A stretch of DNA of 64,000 nt from Urechis unicinctus (taxonomy: Eukaryota > Annelida > Polychaeta > Xenopneusta > Urechidae): positions 44,145,275-44,209,274 of the forward strand of contig CM067354.1 in assembly GCA_034190875.2 (NCBI GenBank), in the 5' to 3' direction. The position numbers were made by a program, and so were the translations under genes. A model generated the notes under the pieces. It did not search any database, had not been told where the DNA came from, and saw only the letters and a list, made by a program, of their open reading frames with translations. Positions 52,530 to 63,660 of the stretch are shown here, one piece after another. Each line of letters opens with the position of its first letter. The first letter of the stretch is position 1.

Positions 52530-52880
52530 GACTGTTCCTCCATCTCACAGTCATCGTTCATCTGTCAGTCCATCTCACAGTCATCGTTCATCTGTCAGTC
52601 TAGCTCTGGTGTAACGGTTACATGAATTTATACCAGACGTCTTGTAGGGCTACTGTCAGTCCATCTCACAGTCATCGTTCATCAGTCAGTCCATCTCACA
52701 GTCATCGTCATCAGTCATCCATCTCAGTCATCGTCATCTGTCCATCTCACAGTCATCGTTCATCAGTCAGTCCATCTCACAGTCATCGTTCATCTGTCAA
52801 TCCGTTCCACACGGTCGTCATCGCTCATTTGTCACTCAGTCCCACAGTCATGGCTCATCTGTCACTCATTCTAACAGTCG
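52530..52880. repeat. ~30-bp tandem repeat, ~10 copies
   Basis: Unit CAGTCCATCTCACAGTCATC plus GTTCATCTGT. It stays open on the plus strand as repeated Ser-Pro-Ser-His-Ser-His-Arg-Ser. It could be coding in an upstream exon of the gene at 53046, but no splice junction supports that. Confidence 0.85.
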
Positions 52881-53045
52881 TTGGTTGAGCAATGATGGTT
52901 TTCCTTTAACATAAGTGCACATTTGTGAATATTTTCTTTAAATATTTTCTCTGCTATTTTAATGCTGCTATTGAGAAAGGTATTATTTATGAGTTTGTAG
53001 TCAGCAGCATAGTAATTGAACACTGCATAATTTGTTTGTGCACAG

Positions 53046-53835
53046 GTTTTCAGGAGCGCTGCCTCTCCTGCCTCTGCAAATCAGGGATATACTGAACAGG
53101 CAGGAGAGGAGAGAGCTGGCCGATAGTGGCAAAATGCTTCCTGAAGCTGTGCAGATGAACAGCACTGATGAGCAGTTTATGGACAACCAGAGAAAGAATT
53201 TGTGGGTATGTAAAATTGCAGTTTTTTTAAGAAGGAGTGGGCATTAGATCTAATAAACAGCAATGAAATATTTTCCAAATGTCACATTTTTGTGTCAGTT
53301 TCAGAAGTGTATGAAAATCATTGTGCAGTGTCCGGGATACGATGAACGATTTGACAAGCAGGTGCGCGATTCTCTATGTATATGTATATGATGTAAATCC
53401 ATGATCCAAACAACTTGCACTTATGCATTTTGTCTGAATTGGCAATGTTTAAGAAATTTTCATGCACCAATTGTATTCATTCAGACATATTGCTTGCAGA
53501 TTAATCACTAATTCCCTGCAGTGCAAGCTTAAAATGAACGGGTCAGGTGACAAAGCCAGCTTTGAGAAAATGGCACTCTGCAAATTAATTGTCGGTAGGT
53601 TCACCATTGGCTAATTACTTGGAAGTCCAGGATAGTTTTTGATTTTAATGATACACAATAAATAATGAAAGTCAGTTGTACGATGTATGAAATTAGATAG
53701 CTTATATTGTCCTCTTTGTACTGTGCAGAAAGTGTAGTGAAGAGTCATGGGTTCACCGAGGCTGCTGTTAATGTCTTTCTAGCCAACCGACTGAGGAATG
53801 CACCCAAGAGAAGTTTAAATATTGCCTATTGGTAA
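53046..53835 (+). CDS. Spliced gene of unknown function inside the TIR element (5' end not found)
   Basis: Four exons with clean GT-AG junctions and matching phases: 53046-53205, 53299-53361, 53522-53594, 53729-53835 (stop TAA). The product fragment, about 133 residues, includes LPLLPLQIRDILNRQERREL, then SGKMLPEAVQMNSTDEQF, then KCMKIIVQCPGYDERFDKQ, then FEKMALCKLIVESVVKSHG and VNVFLANRLRNAPKR. It is basic at the end, mostly helical in character, and somewhat reminiscent of the last helices of BEN-type domains; I do not recognise it. It could be the element's own second gene or captured host exons. The upstream exon(s) and start are missing from view. Confidence 0.55.
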
Positions 53836-54725
53836 TGATTGTTGATTTACTCACACATTTATATTTTTCATAGATTTGACTAGATCGTTTACTTAAAGAG
53901 CCACTTACATGCAAAATTCAAATTTGTGTTGTCATCTAATTATGAAGATGATTTTGTGACATTTTGACAACAGTATGACTGAGATGTCATAACTGGTTGC
54001 CGAGATATTACCGATCAAACTCGCAGACTTTCCTGTATGAAGTCATCAAACTCATTCACTCACTTTCGTTTAGTGGTTTACTGATGAAAGCCATCCTAGA
54101 CGAATTTGACTGATTTGTGTCAATTAGGTGACTTCACCCAGAAAGTCACTTAAAAATTATCAAAATGCGATAACAAAAATTCGGTTTTGCATTTCAGTGG
54201 CCTTATTAGTACATTTTATAATTTGCATTTTATTAGGGTGAAAGTAAATCATGTTATATCTGTGTATATTCATGATGCTCATGCATGTAGTGACTGGTGT
54301 AATGTGTTTCATGAACAAACCTGCCTTTTTCCACTAATTTGTTGCCTTTGTATGTTGACATTTGCTCGTAATGTTTAAAACATGTTTATTGTTATTTGTG
54401 ATCATGTAGCACTTATAGTTGGATATTTCTGAGAAATAAATGTACTTGGTTCAATGATCTTGTGAAATATATTAAAAAACAAAAAAATTACTAAAGAGGA
54501 AGTAAAAACCACCTGAATACAGATATTTTGTATCGTTGAATTTAGGTGGAAGAGCACACGTGTTTTCCACGTGTCCATATCCACGTGAATTCAACTTGCC
54601 TTTTACGCGTATTATCTACGTGAATTACACCAGTTTCTCCACGTATTTTCCACGTGGATTCCACGTGTTGTGCCCACTGGGAAGGCTGTTCGATGACAAA
54701 GACATAACTCGCGCTGATACCAGAG

Positions 54726-54731
54726 TTTATT
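54726..54731 (-). promoter_or_regulatory. RPL17 poly(A) signal
   Basis: AATAAA on the minus strand, 14 bp after the RPL17 stop. Confidence 0.75.
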
Positions 54732-54744
54732 TATGTCAGACAAA

Positions 54745-57700
54745 TCACTCTCTCATCTGGGCCTTCTGCTTTTTGAGCTTCTTTTGTGAGACCTTCTTGG
54801 GTCCATCCTCTGGCTTGGCAATGGCTTGTTCCCGCTCACCTAGGATAACCTCAATGTGACAGGGGCTGCTCATGTAGGCTGCAAACAATCAAACTTCATG
54901 AACACTCGTTCTTCAAAAAAATTCGCGAGTTTGCGTAGTCGCGCGCGCCGCCCTGGTGAGCTTTACGGAACTAACTTCTGTTGACTTCCGGTTTCTGCTT
55001 CGTCTTCACCTGGCTGTGTTATTGAAAACGTTGGATTACAAACGTTAGAAAAAGTGAAATAATAACACTAACCGGACGGATTCGGTGGATTTATGTGTGC
55101 GTGGTTGTGTATTATTGTTCATTGAATATCAGGACGGATTAATTTCGTGGGATACATAAATGATTACCGTGTATTGTTTAGTAATGCATCGTATTGTGAT
55201 ATTTATTGTATTGACTATAGTTGCTTGTAGTTTATGTATTTATTTCTTTTATACATTTCAGAGTGTCAAAGATGTACATCAGCTCAATGCCAATCAGCTC
55301 AACATTGCACTGAAGCAGCATGATCAGTGTCCTAATGGGGAAAAGACTCCGTTCTCTGCAGTGCATTTGGCTTTAAGCACCTGTCCAGGCTAATTGCAGA
55401 CTATTCTTACATCTGTGAGCACCACGGATATCAGGAAATCTCCATGTATTTCACTCTCAGATGTTACAGACTACCTTCTTCGTGCTCATGAGACAATCAC
55501 TCACTCACTCAACGCAAGATAACAAGTGAGGGAGGCAAGTATCATTCAGGATAACAAAAGCTAGTGTTATTTGTGGATGTGGTGTGTGTAGTGGAGGTGC
55601 TCAAATTTCAAAAGCATTGATTGGAGTAGTTGCCAGATTTATTGTGTCAGGGCATGGTAGTTTGAACAATTGTTCTTGTGTGACAAGTCTATTGAAATGT
55701 GTTTTGATGTGATGAGATTATCAAAATGTATTTTTGTGAATGCACTAATGAGATTTGTTGTGTCACTGGTAGTTTGAATAGTGTATGCACAGGTTAATGC
55801 ACTAAACAGGTATAAATAGTGTGCTGTAAGATTGTCATGTGTTAGTATCTCTGTCAGAATAAAATTTAAGTTTAAATTATATTGGCTTGCAATACCTATC
55901 ACATTTTTTCAGCTTATCTGATGCTGGTTACAAATCACTTTAAATGGCACTTTAAAGTTATTATATTGTATAAATGAAAGATTTTATGGTATAAATGTAA
56001 TACAAACTACAACTGGATATATACACATCTTAGGAAATCAAGAAAGGTCGTTTGAAGTTCACAAGGAGTGCACATGCTTTAAAAATGTTTTCATAATTGT
56101 TAAGCATTGCAACTTTTACTTCAGTTTCTAAATTCCTTAATTGCCAGCACAGCACGCTCAACATGGATACAAGCCAGAGATCTTTTCTGAATACTCTGTT
56201 CTGCAGTAAATTGGCCTGTTAATTTGTTTTTAAATGGGGGTATGAGCAGTTTGACTCCTTGAGGCCAATCTCCTGCAATGGTAAAACCTCGGTCCACCAG
56301 TATTTGGTCACCAGCATCAAGTGTCTGCATCAAAACATCTGATTCTGACGTGATTTTTTTGTCCGACGCCCCCACCCCCACATGTCAGACACATAAATGA
56401 TAGCACCGGTAGGACTCATCCCCACAAGAAATTTTGCAGTGCTGTTGTGTTTAAAACTTGAATGCTGTTGCTTGTGGTTTTCCATAAATTTCTCTGCAAT
56501 GCTCATCTACAGCGAGCCTATTGACAGCTATCAGCCAAGTCCTTCTCTAGTGTGGGTTGCTGGGAAAGGAATAAAACGCACAGCAGTGGTTGCCCGCTGA
56601 CTTGAATCCCAAAGACATAACGATATAGGAATATATACTTGATTCACCTTGCACTTTACGCGCAAATATGAATTTTGATTCGCTTCCATGTTGACGAGGT
56701 ATTTAAATCTTGGCACACACAACGTAATGCACATGTTCCTACGTTTAGTTTTTCATGTATAGTTGCATTGCGCACCGAGCAGATCTGTCAGAAAGCAGAC
56801 AGCCGGGTTGTGAGATAGAGCGCGTCAAACCGGAAGTCAACAAAGTTAGTTCCAAAAAGCTCACCAGGGCGGCGCGCACAACTACGCTAACAACCGAATA
56901 AAAAATAAATAGATCATTTAATATCACCACAAACATTTTAGTTGATCGATTCAGTTTATACACACTCAACCAGATGACCAAATGAACACCATTTACAACC
57001 TCATTTTATGGTATGAGTGTCATATGATTGTCTTAGTTAATAACCAGCTGGAAAGTAATCATACTGCCAAATTGCTTTAAAATATCAACTTACGGTTGAT
57101 GCGACCGTGGGCGCGGTATGTACGCCTCCTCATCTTGGGGGCACGGTTCACCTGAATGTGCTCAATCACAAGGTGGTCCGTGTCCAGACCCTGTAACACA
57201 ACATCGTGCAGACTGCTTGTAGAAGTAAGCAAGTGACCCTTATCTGAAGAGATGGCTACATTTAGTGATATTATCTGGCCAATACACAACTTTATAACAC
57301 ACAACCTCCATGCTGGAAACAGCCCCATTCATTTATCATATGTCAACAACAAATTTACACAGTAAGAAAATACTTGTCTCCATTCAGTTCTTCATTATAT
57401 AGGGGACACCTGCTTTAGGACAGGTTTTGACAAAGCATTATTTGGTTGTCATCCTACAAATTTTAGTTATCCTTTCTCTGTAACTGAAGTATATGTTGTA
57501 ACCTAAGCTGAGGAAATGCCTACAAAGATGGAATCAATATGTAGAGATAAGATTGACCTGATTGAGCAGCATCCTATAATAAATAGAACAAATAGGGAAA
57601 TACATACAGGGGTAGACAACTAGCATTCACTTGTCCGTAGGACAAGTGATTGGCAATTTGTACTTGTCCCATGTGAAACCTACTTGCCGCATAAGACATG

Positions 57701-60700
57701 GAAGTTCACATGGTATGGTTGTTTTTCTTGATATAAATTACAAAATTGTATGTCAAAAGATTATTGCATTAAAATTATTCATACTCCAATCAGTAAATGT
57801 TAAGTATCTTTAAAATTTCTGTACTGCTTAATGAAAACAGGTTTCCCAAAATATTAAATGGTATAAATCCATCCCTTGTAATTGCAAGATATTCGTGGCT
57901 TCATTCCTTTGTTGGTCATAGCAGTTGAATTTACCAGCTGAGGTCATATTGGCCTTTTATATATATTTTGCGTTTGTTGCGCCATAAGACTCGCAGATTG
58001 ACACATTGGTTGTACTAGAGTCCCTCAAAACACAACGTGTTGGCTCGCGCGCTTCGTCATCGTAGCGCAGTGCGTAACGCATCAACGTCACAACGTGTTA
58101 AAAACCTTTCACGAAACTCCTGCAACTAGTTCGACCTTACATCACTGTCATGACACTAGCTAGTTATCGAGACAATGCATACTACGACACGTAACAAGCA
58201 CAATGTTTTGCATTGGCCTGCCGGCCGCTATCTTCTATGTATACATAGAATATAGCGACTGGCTGTAAATCCCTATGGTAACTAGTGCCTCGGTTTTCGA
58301 TTCATCGGGTACTGATAGAATAAAGCAACTTGCGGTTAAACCATACATGAGTGAGTCTAAATTATTAGCAGTCAAAGAACTTCACCACACATGAAAATGG
58401 CGTATGGATCAGTGCTGTACGGTTACTGATTATTCTGTCTTACACGCTCGACTGCACATCAAAAGACGCTGAAACCTCAGTCTTCAAAGGCTTCAGTGTT
58501 TGTTCGAGATAACATTTGCGATCGGCTTAGTAATCAACATGTCCAGTCGGACAAGTACTTGGGACTTTTCACTTGTCCCATAAGCAGAACCACCTGTCCC
58601 GGGCAAGCGGACAACCGTTAGTGTCTAGCCCCGACACACTGATGACGATGAGAAAGATTAAAATGCAAACGATTATCCTTGGACATTTCATAACGAGCCA
58701 ACTGAGTGGACCACACTGTTCAAGTCTCTTGTCTAGGCACCAACAGCAAACTGGTTTCCCCATATACGACATGTAGGAAGATAGTGGGCAAAACATTTTT
58801 CCGAAACAAATTAGTACACAGACTAGTCAAGGTCCCCCAGCCCGATGGCTGCGGGCACTGTTTACATGTTACTGATATTCAATAGTCTCGCCTTCAGGTC
58901 TGGGAGACCTTAATGTCTTGAACTGGACAGGCATCCCAGATTTGGGATGCTCCAATCACAAGCAGTGTCTCTCGGTCACTCTCGGGACCTTTGAGTTGTT
59001 GTCTCTCATTTGTTAGTTCTACATGTTCCGAAGAACTTGTCCAACCTGCCGAGTGATTTTTTTGAGCCGGGCACACATTCTACAACACTCCGATTTGTTG
59101 TTTCACGCCGAGTGGCACCGTTAATCACACAGTCGGCGAGAGAAGCAGACACACAACTGGTTCTTTTTAACTGACTATTACGTAAACATACTATCATGCA
59201 GCTAAGCAATTAAAGCGCTTGTTGTGGTGTCAATTTGAACTTTTGAGACGCCCCATAATTCCAGAAGACATTCAATGTGTTCTCATTGGACGCAGACCAC
59301 TACAATGTCCATGACGTCACATAGAACCGAGGGTGCGCATCACAAGCCAGACATGCGCATTTAAGGTCAATTCGGGTCACAACCTTTGCGTTGATTCGTC
59401 ACGAAGATTAACGAACGTGTCTAATGAATATTCGGACGCGCCAGTTTAAGACCTTATCTTTTCGTAGACTCTAGGGCGAGAAGCGTAGCGGAACCCCTGG
59501 AGTCTGGGACGCAGACTATACACAGACCAAAATTTTACAAAATGATTGCTTCATAGTAGCTATTCATTCTATATCACTTCGATAATGAAGGGTGACATCA
59601 CATAAAAACAGAGGGATCATATAAAAGTACATGGCCAAAAGAAGCCAGTGTTAAATTTTGAATAAACAACAACAAAGGTAAGGGCCATGACAGGGCAACA
59701 TCAGTCAATTTGGGTTACAACCGTTGTGTTAAATATTCAGATGCATGTGATTTACACCTTGTCTTGTCATAGACCCCGAGGCTAGCGATATGGCAGAACA
59801 CCTGGAATTTGGGATGTAGACTAGTGGTGAAAAGCTGTAACGGATTATTTCTGCATACTAGTCCAGCGCTTCAGTCAATTGTCAAAACTGATCATGCTTT
59901 TAATCAAGTTGACCATGGGCCTACCACTAACAAAAAGAGTGGCAGCTCTTCTTCAGGTCACAGCATTATTACGTTTCCATACCTTGTACTCAGCATTGCT
60001 CTCAGCATTCTTTAATAGCTGCAGCAGAAACTCAGCACTCTTTTTTGGCCAGCGGCCCTGTGTGGCTCCCCAGTTCTTTGCCTGTTCAACATTAACATTA
60101 TCAAGTACTTAATACAAAAAACACTGACTGAAATCACAGCATTCAGAATAACAATTATCTCTGGAATGCCCTCATATCTCATAATCGGTTACTCACAGGA
60201 CATCTCCCAACAGAAATCTCCTTTCATACCAATCATCCAACTATGTAAGGAAATGAGAATAAGATGTGTATGGGAATGTTGATGATGGGATGAGAATGAA
60301 GAAAGAAGAAAGATATTCAAGGTTCAATCTGTGGGCATTCCTCATCATTGTCAGTTCAAATCACTGGGCATGATATTCAAATTTCCATGCAATTTAGCAC
60401 CAATACATGGATGGTAATTTAATTGGACCAACAAACTACAGACCTGAGAGCATCTTCCAACTCCACCATTGTAGCGACGGAATGGGACACACTCTTTCTT
60501 GTCACAGACAGCCTTGAGATAGCTAACAGCCCTTCTCAGATGCATATGCTTCACAGCCTGAGCTGTCTCACGCGTGTTCTATAAGAGCCACAACAATGAG
60601 TCCATCAAAAATATATTCAAGCTGTCTAAATATTATAAGTCAAAATATCAGTATTGATAATAAATTATTACACCTTTACCTTAAAGTGAACCCTAAGGTG

Positions 60701-60858
60701 GGAACCCTTGGCCTTTGCCGCTGGAAACAACCAGTCATCCATTTATCATGATTAAAATGATATCAAAGCACTTCTCTAATAAGTATGGATATTAATGACA
60801 AATAGATAATTGACTTACATTTAGTGGCATTTTCCGCATCCAGAGAATAGCGAGTCAT
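54745..60858 (-). CDS. RPL17: 60S ribosomal protein L17 (uL22)
   Basis: Structural protein of the large ribosomal subunit whose extended beta hairpin lines the nascent-peptide tunnel. Six coding exons, all with GT-AG sites and matching phases: 60858-60819, 60720-60680, 60578-60444, 60081-59983, 57190-57094, 54878-54745, giving 181 residues against 184 in human. Key matches: [100 protein letters not shown] and a basic [14 protein letters not shown] tail. The start is the only ATG in the exon, with an acceptor just upstream indicating a spliced 5' UTR. The last two introns (2.8 and 2.2 kb) are filled by transposons, very long for a ribosomal protein gene. Confidence 0.97.
54930..56890 (-). mobile_element. 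ISL2EU/PIF-like DNA transposon remnant in RPL17 intron
   Basis: Inverted arms of about 60 bp: left GCGCGCCGCCCTGGTGAGCTTT.. through TTGACTTCCGGTTT (54941-55000), right the inverse (56828-56880), with a handful of mismatches. The interior holds a DDE_Tnp_4-type transposase fragment on the minus strand at 56121-56400. The length of about 1.96 kb is short for an autonomous element. It lies in the last RPL17 intron. Confidence 0.75.
56121..56400 (-). pseudogene. DDE_Tnp_4-type transposase fragment
   Basis: Contains [20 protein letters not shown], then [11 protein letters not shown], then [12 protein letters not shown] and [15 protein letters not shown]. These match the C-terminal catalytic part of ISL2EU-type (THAP plus DDE_Tnp_4) transposases: the DRGF aspartate block and the HVERA glutamate block are present. 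Just upstream (about 56400) the preceding coding sequence ([10 protein letters not shown]) is in another frame, so there is at least one frameshift and the THAP domain is missing. Dead copy. Confidence 0.75.
57607..58633. mobile_element. hAT-like non-autonomous element in RPL17 intron
   Basis: The left end CAGGGGTAGACAACTAGCAT and the inverted right end CGGGGCTAGACACTAACGG are related. Just inside both are repeated ACTTGTCC/GGACAAGT motifs. No coding sequence is recognised. Target duplication not clear. Confidence 0.6.
59365..59826. repeat. Pair of ~140-bp diverged direct repeats
   Basis: 59365-59521 and 59690-59826 share GGTCACAACC/GGTTACAACC, a TATTCGGA/TATTCAGA stretch, TCGTAGACTC/TCATAGACCC and ACCCCTGGAGTCTGGGACGC/ACACCTGGAATTTGGGATGT. 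They are probably two copies of an unclassified short element. They lie in the fourth coding intron of RPL17. Confidence 0.65.
60160..60350 (-). ncRNA. Possible intronic structured RNA, copy 1 (RPL17 intron)
   Basis: On the minus strand the block starts GGAATGCCC and ends GGGCATTCC, so the ends can pair. It aligns with a second block at 60940-61100 in another RPL17 intron (shared: TACATAGTT, TGGGAG-TGTCC-GTGAG, AGATATGAGGGCA). In vertebrates RPL17 introns host C/D snoRNAs (SNORD58). I could not find a proper C/D or H/ACA box set here, so the RNA reading is speculative and a small dispersed repeat is equally possible. Confidence 0.25.
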
Positions 60859-60939
60859 CTTGACTTCTGTGATCAAGCAATATAATGTTAACATATATTT
60901 TAAAGTTACATGCATCATCATGATCATGTACGTAACTGA

Positions 60940-61100
60940 TTTCTTGCCCTCATATCTAAGAAGTTGTAGCTCACGGGACAACTCCCAATTACTGCCTACT
61001 TTCAGTCAACCTTTGGTTAACTATGTAGATGAAACGAATACGATGAAATGAGGACGACTTCAAGAGATGCAATCATGGGCTTTCCTCGTCATAACGCGTC
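60940..61100 (-). ncRNA. Possible intronic structured RNA, copy 2 (RPL17 5' UTR intron)
   Basis: Diverged partner of the block at 60160-60350, in the intron before the start codon. The closing stem seen in copy 1 is not conserved, which weakens the RNA interpretation. Confidence 0.2.
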
Positions 61101-61523
61101 TTTAGTAATCATAGGTCGAGCCGTTTATCACATATTTGCATCACCATGAATTAGGGGTATCATTTGATGTTTTGACAACCACCACATATGAATAATATAC
61201 AGTGATAATTCGTTTACCACTTTAACTCAGTGGTCATGCAATATATTTTAATGTATAGACATCACGTAATATTCAACTGACGTTTCAAACGCAAGTTGAC
61301 AACTTGGTCACGAGAAACGTTGAAAATCTGATCAAACTTCCCAATGTTACCAACCCACTGAAGCAGCCAAAACGAAAATCTACATTATGCTAAACATTCG
61401 GAGAAACTCTCAGTTGACACACGAATCTAGAAACAGATTAAAAAAAGGATGGCCAAGCTTAAACAAGATTTTATTCAGTCTACCGATCACAGGATTGCTG
61501 GATTGCTACCAACCTCGACTCAC

Positions 61524-61539
61524 CGGAAGTAAAAGAAAG
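61524..61539 (-). promoter_or_regulatory. Candidate RPL17 non-coding exon 1 with TOP motif
   Basis: On the minus strand CTTTCTTTTACTTCCG is followed directly by a strong donor GTGAGT (forward 61518-61523). A pyrimidine tract starting with C at the cap site is the terminal oligopyrimidine element of ribosomal protein mRNAs, and a short first exon of this kind is typical. The matching acceptor GATCACAG lies at about 60873-60880, 14 bp before the ATG. Confidence 0.6.
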
Positions 61540-62860
61540 ATTTCCGTTGAAGTCTCGCTGATTACCACTATCAAATCTCGCGATACTGAGTTTCTTAGTA
61601 GTAGCTCGTCAATGGTTTCGCTGGTCGCGTTACAATACCAATCTAATGTCGAGATAGCGGTGGAGCAACTTTATTTATATTCCGATATGTAATTGATCAA
61701 AAGTACCCTTTTATAATCCAAATAAATAATTCGTTTCGACAGTTTATGCTCATCACCTTTGCTGGATGACTGACTTTATTATATTGTATTAAAAGCAGAA
61801 GAAGATGTCCATGTCACCATGTCAAAAATACAAGCGCTCAATTTGCAATTTAAAACTCATCCGAATGTAAGTGTTTCCGTGTAATATACTATTAACACCT
61901 TCTTGCTGTAGCATTCCTGTCATGTCTTGCAGTGACAACGAATCGGATAAACATAAACTTACATGAACCACCGGAACTATAAGTATAACCTATGTATGAT
62001 ACACCAGCTTAAGGACAAAATGCAAGGCGTCAAAAGTCCTTATCTTGGATCACATACGGACCCCATGTTGTTGGGGCCAGTCTGGCTGTTTTCGCACCTT
62101 TTTGCGGGCGCAACGTGGGATCGGATGGGATTATGACGTCATCATTTTATAGACCTGTAATGGTTTGAAGTATCCAACATAGACAAGGTCCCTATCCACA
62201 TGGCCTATCAATATATAATGCTTACTTTGCCACAGGCACGGTAAATCGTGTGCAATAAATACGTCGGGGGTGTTTTTCAGATAATCAGAGGAGAAGAATG
62301 TTGTGTTCGTCAAACGTAGCTGTAATGTTTCCAAAATATACTACCTAATACATCAAAATAAGATGTCGTCGTTTTTATCGCATAATACGGGCAGTAAATT
62401 TGAACAGACCTGTGCGTAGCCTGTACACACAGTAAGAACTGAACCGTTTATACAGTTGCCCCAATTTTTCGCCTGGCAACCTTTATGAATATTCATTCCT
62501 AAACATCGGAAGTCTGCAAATATTATGGGATGCATCTGCAAGATGTCTGTCACTTAAAACATCATCTCTCTAGTGGAATAATTTGTATATGGCCATCGCC
62601 ACAGTGTATTCATGTGTGAAAATTATTGCACATGAAAGGCACCAGTCAGAGGTTTTGCATGCGTAATTGATACATTTTTAAATATGTATAAAGAAAAGAA
62701 AAAGGCGGGGCTGTCTCTGCCACCGTGTTCTGACGGTTCCGGGGGAGACAACGAGTAAGTCCACTTCTTTTGTAGCCAAATGTTCCCCAACTATCCGTTT
62801 AATGTCATTTCAATCCGGACTGACTTACTCGGATTGGGTTGATGCCTATGGTTGCGGGTC
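61540..62860. other. Upstream of RPL17, no gene recognised
   Basis: Contains the presumed RPL17 promoter at its left edge. Short open frames on both strands lack any recognisable domain. Confidence 0.4.
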
Positions 62861-62864
62861 AAAA

Positions 62865-62940
62865 CGCCCTATTGCCATAACGCCCCATCGTTAAAACGCC
62901 CTACCCGGGTCAAAACGCCCTACCGCCAAAACTAGGTCGA
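62865..62940. repeat. Cluster of AAAACGCCCTA motifs
   Basis: Four spaced copies of (A)AAACGCCC(T/C) with linkers such as GGTCA and CGTT. Two related motifs (CCCCTACC, AAAACGCCCCACC) recur at 63850-63872, about 0.9 kb away and in the same orientation. They could be subterminal repeats of an unrecognised element. Confidence 0.6.
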
Positions 62941-63339
62941 GTAGGAATGGTAGTGATTTTTGTCAAATTTGGAGCAGCGGATACAAAAGGGTAGAGGGTT
63001 CGATTTATGACTCAATGGCGCAATTTTTATCTTTCTATCTTAAGTGGTTCAAAAGTTATGGGGGTTTGAAGTTAAGCATGTGTGAACGTTTTTGGGCCCA
63101 AACCGCGACCACCCAGCACGACGGCGACGGATCATGAACATTCTTTTATCCCCTCTGCCGCTTGAAGCAACTCACCTGTTTTGCTTGACTTGGACTACGC
63201 ACAATATATCATGGAATATTGTAGAAATTGACTCCCTCTTTGCAGTCCACTTCAGAGACTTGGCAGTTTTGACCAGTTAAACAAGATAATCACTCCACTG
63301 GAATATTTCTGAATTATTCTTGGGGACGTCAGTGCCAAG

Positions 63340-63660
63340 ATTACATAAAAACGCTGTTTTTGCATCGATCGTAGTAAAAAATCTGGAAAGGTTACATTAA
63401 AAATAGAAGTGACACACTGGTTCCATGATATGTCTACTTTCCACACATTGCAGGATTCAGGCGTGCTCATTCAGGAACTATAACAGAATCAACATGTTTT
63501 GACCCCATCCCTGCAGACGGTCTAAGTAAAGGCGATATTTTTTCACTCACATTCATGCTCCGAGATTGCGTTAAAACGCTTTTTTGCATCGATCGTAGTA
63601 AAAATCTGGAAATTGAAGTGACACACTGGTTCCATGATATGTCTACTTTCCACACACTTT
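63340..63660. repeat. Pair of ~100-bp direct repeats
   Basis: 63346-63450 and 63565-63659 share GCATCGATCGTAGTAAAAA, TCTGGAAA and then GAAGTGACACACTGGTTCCA followed by TGATATGTCTACTTTCCACA. Identity is high apart from an indel of about 15 bp. They lie between the two AAAACGCCC clusters. Confidence 0.85.

Larger units (their letters stand above)
51710..54681. mobile_element. 2.97 kb DNA element with perfect 35-bp TIRs and CACGTG arrays
   Basis: Left end CCCAGTGGGCACAACACGTG.. and right end its exact reverse complement over 35 bp, so the copy is young or its arms are constrained. Beyond the perfect part, both subterminal regions (to about 51870 and from about 54545) hold many CACGTG-type half sites. 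The flanks allow only a 2-bp duplication (AA). No transposase is visible. The interior carries a tRNA-like SINE (52060-52230), a 30-bp tandem array (52530-52880) and a spliced four-exon ORF (53046-53835). The right end stops about 45 bp from the RPL17 poly(A) signal. Superfamily not assigned. Confidence 0.82.

Noticed and set aside
60330-60350. C/D snoRNA beginning at an ATGATGA word on the minus strand
   Set aside because: No CTGA box with a closing stem is found within a normal distance.
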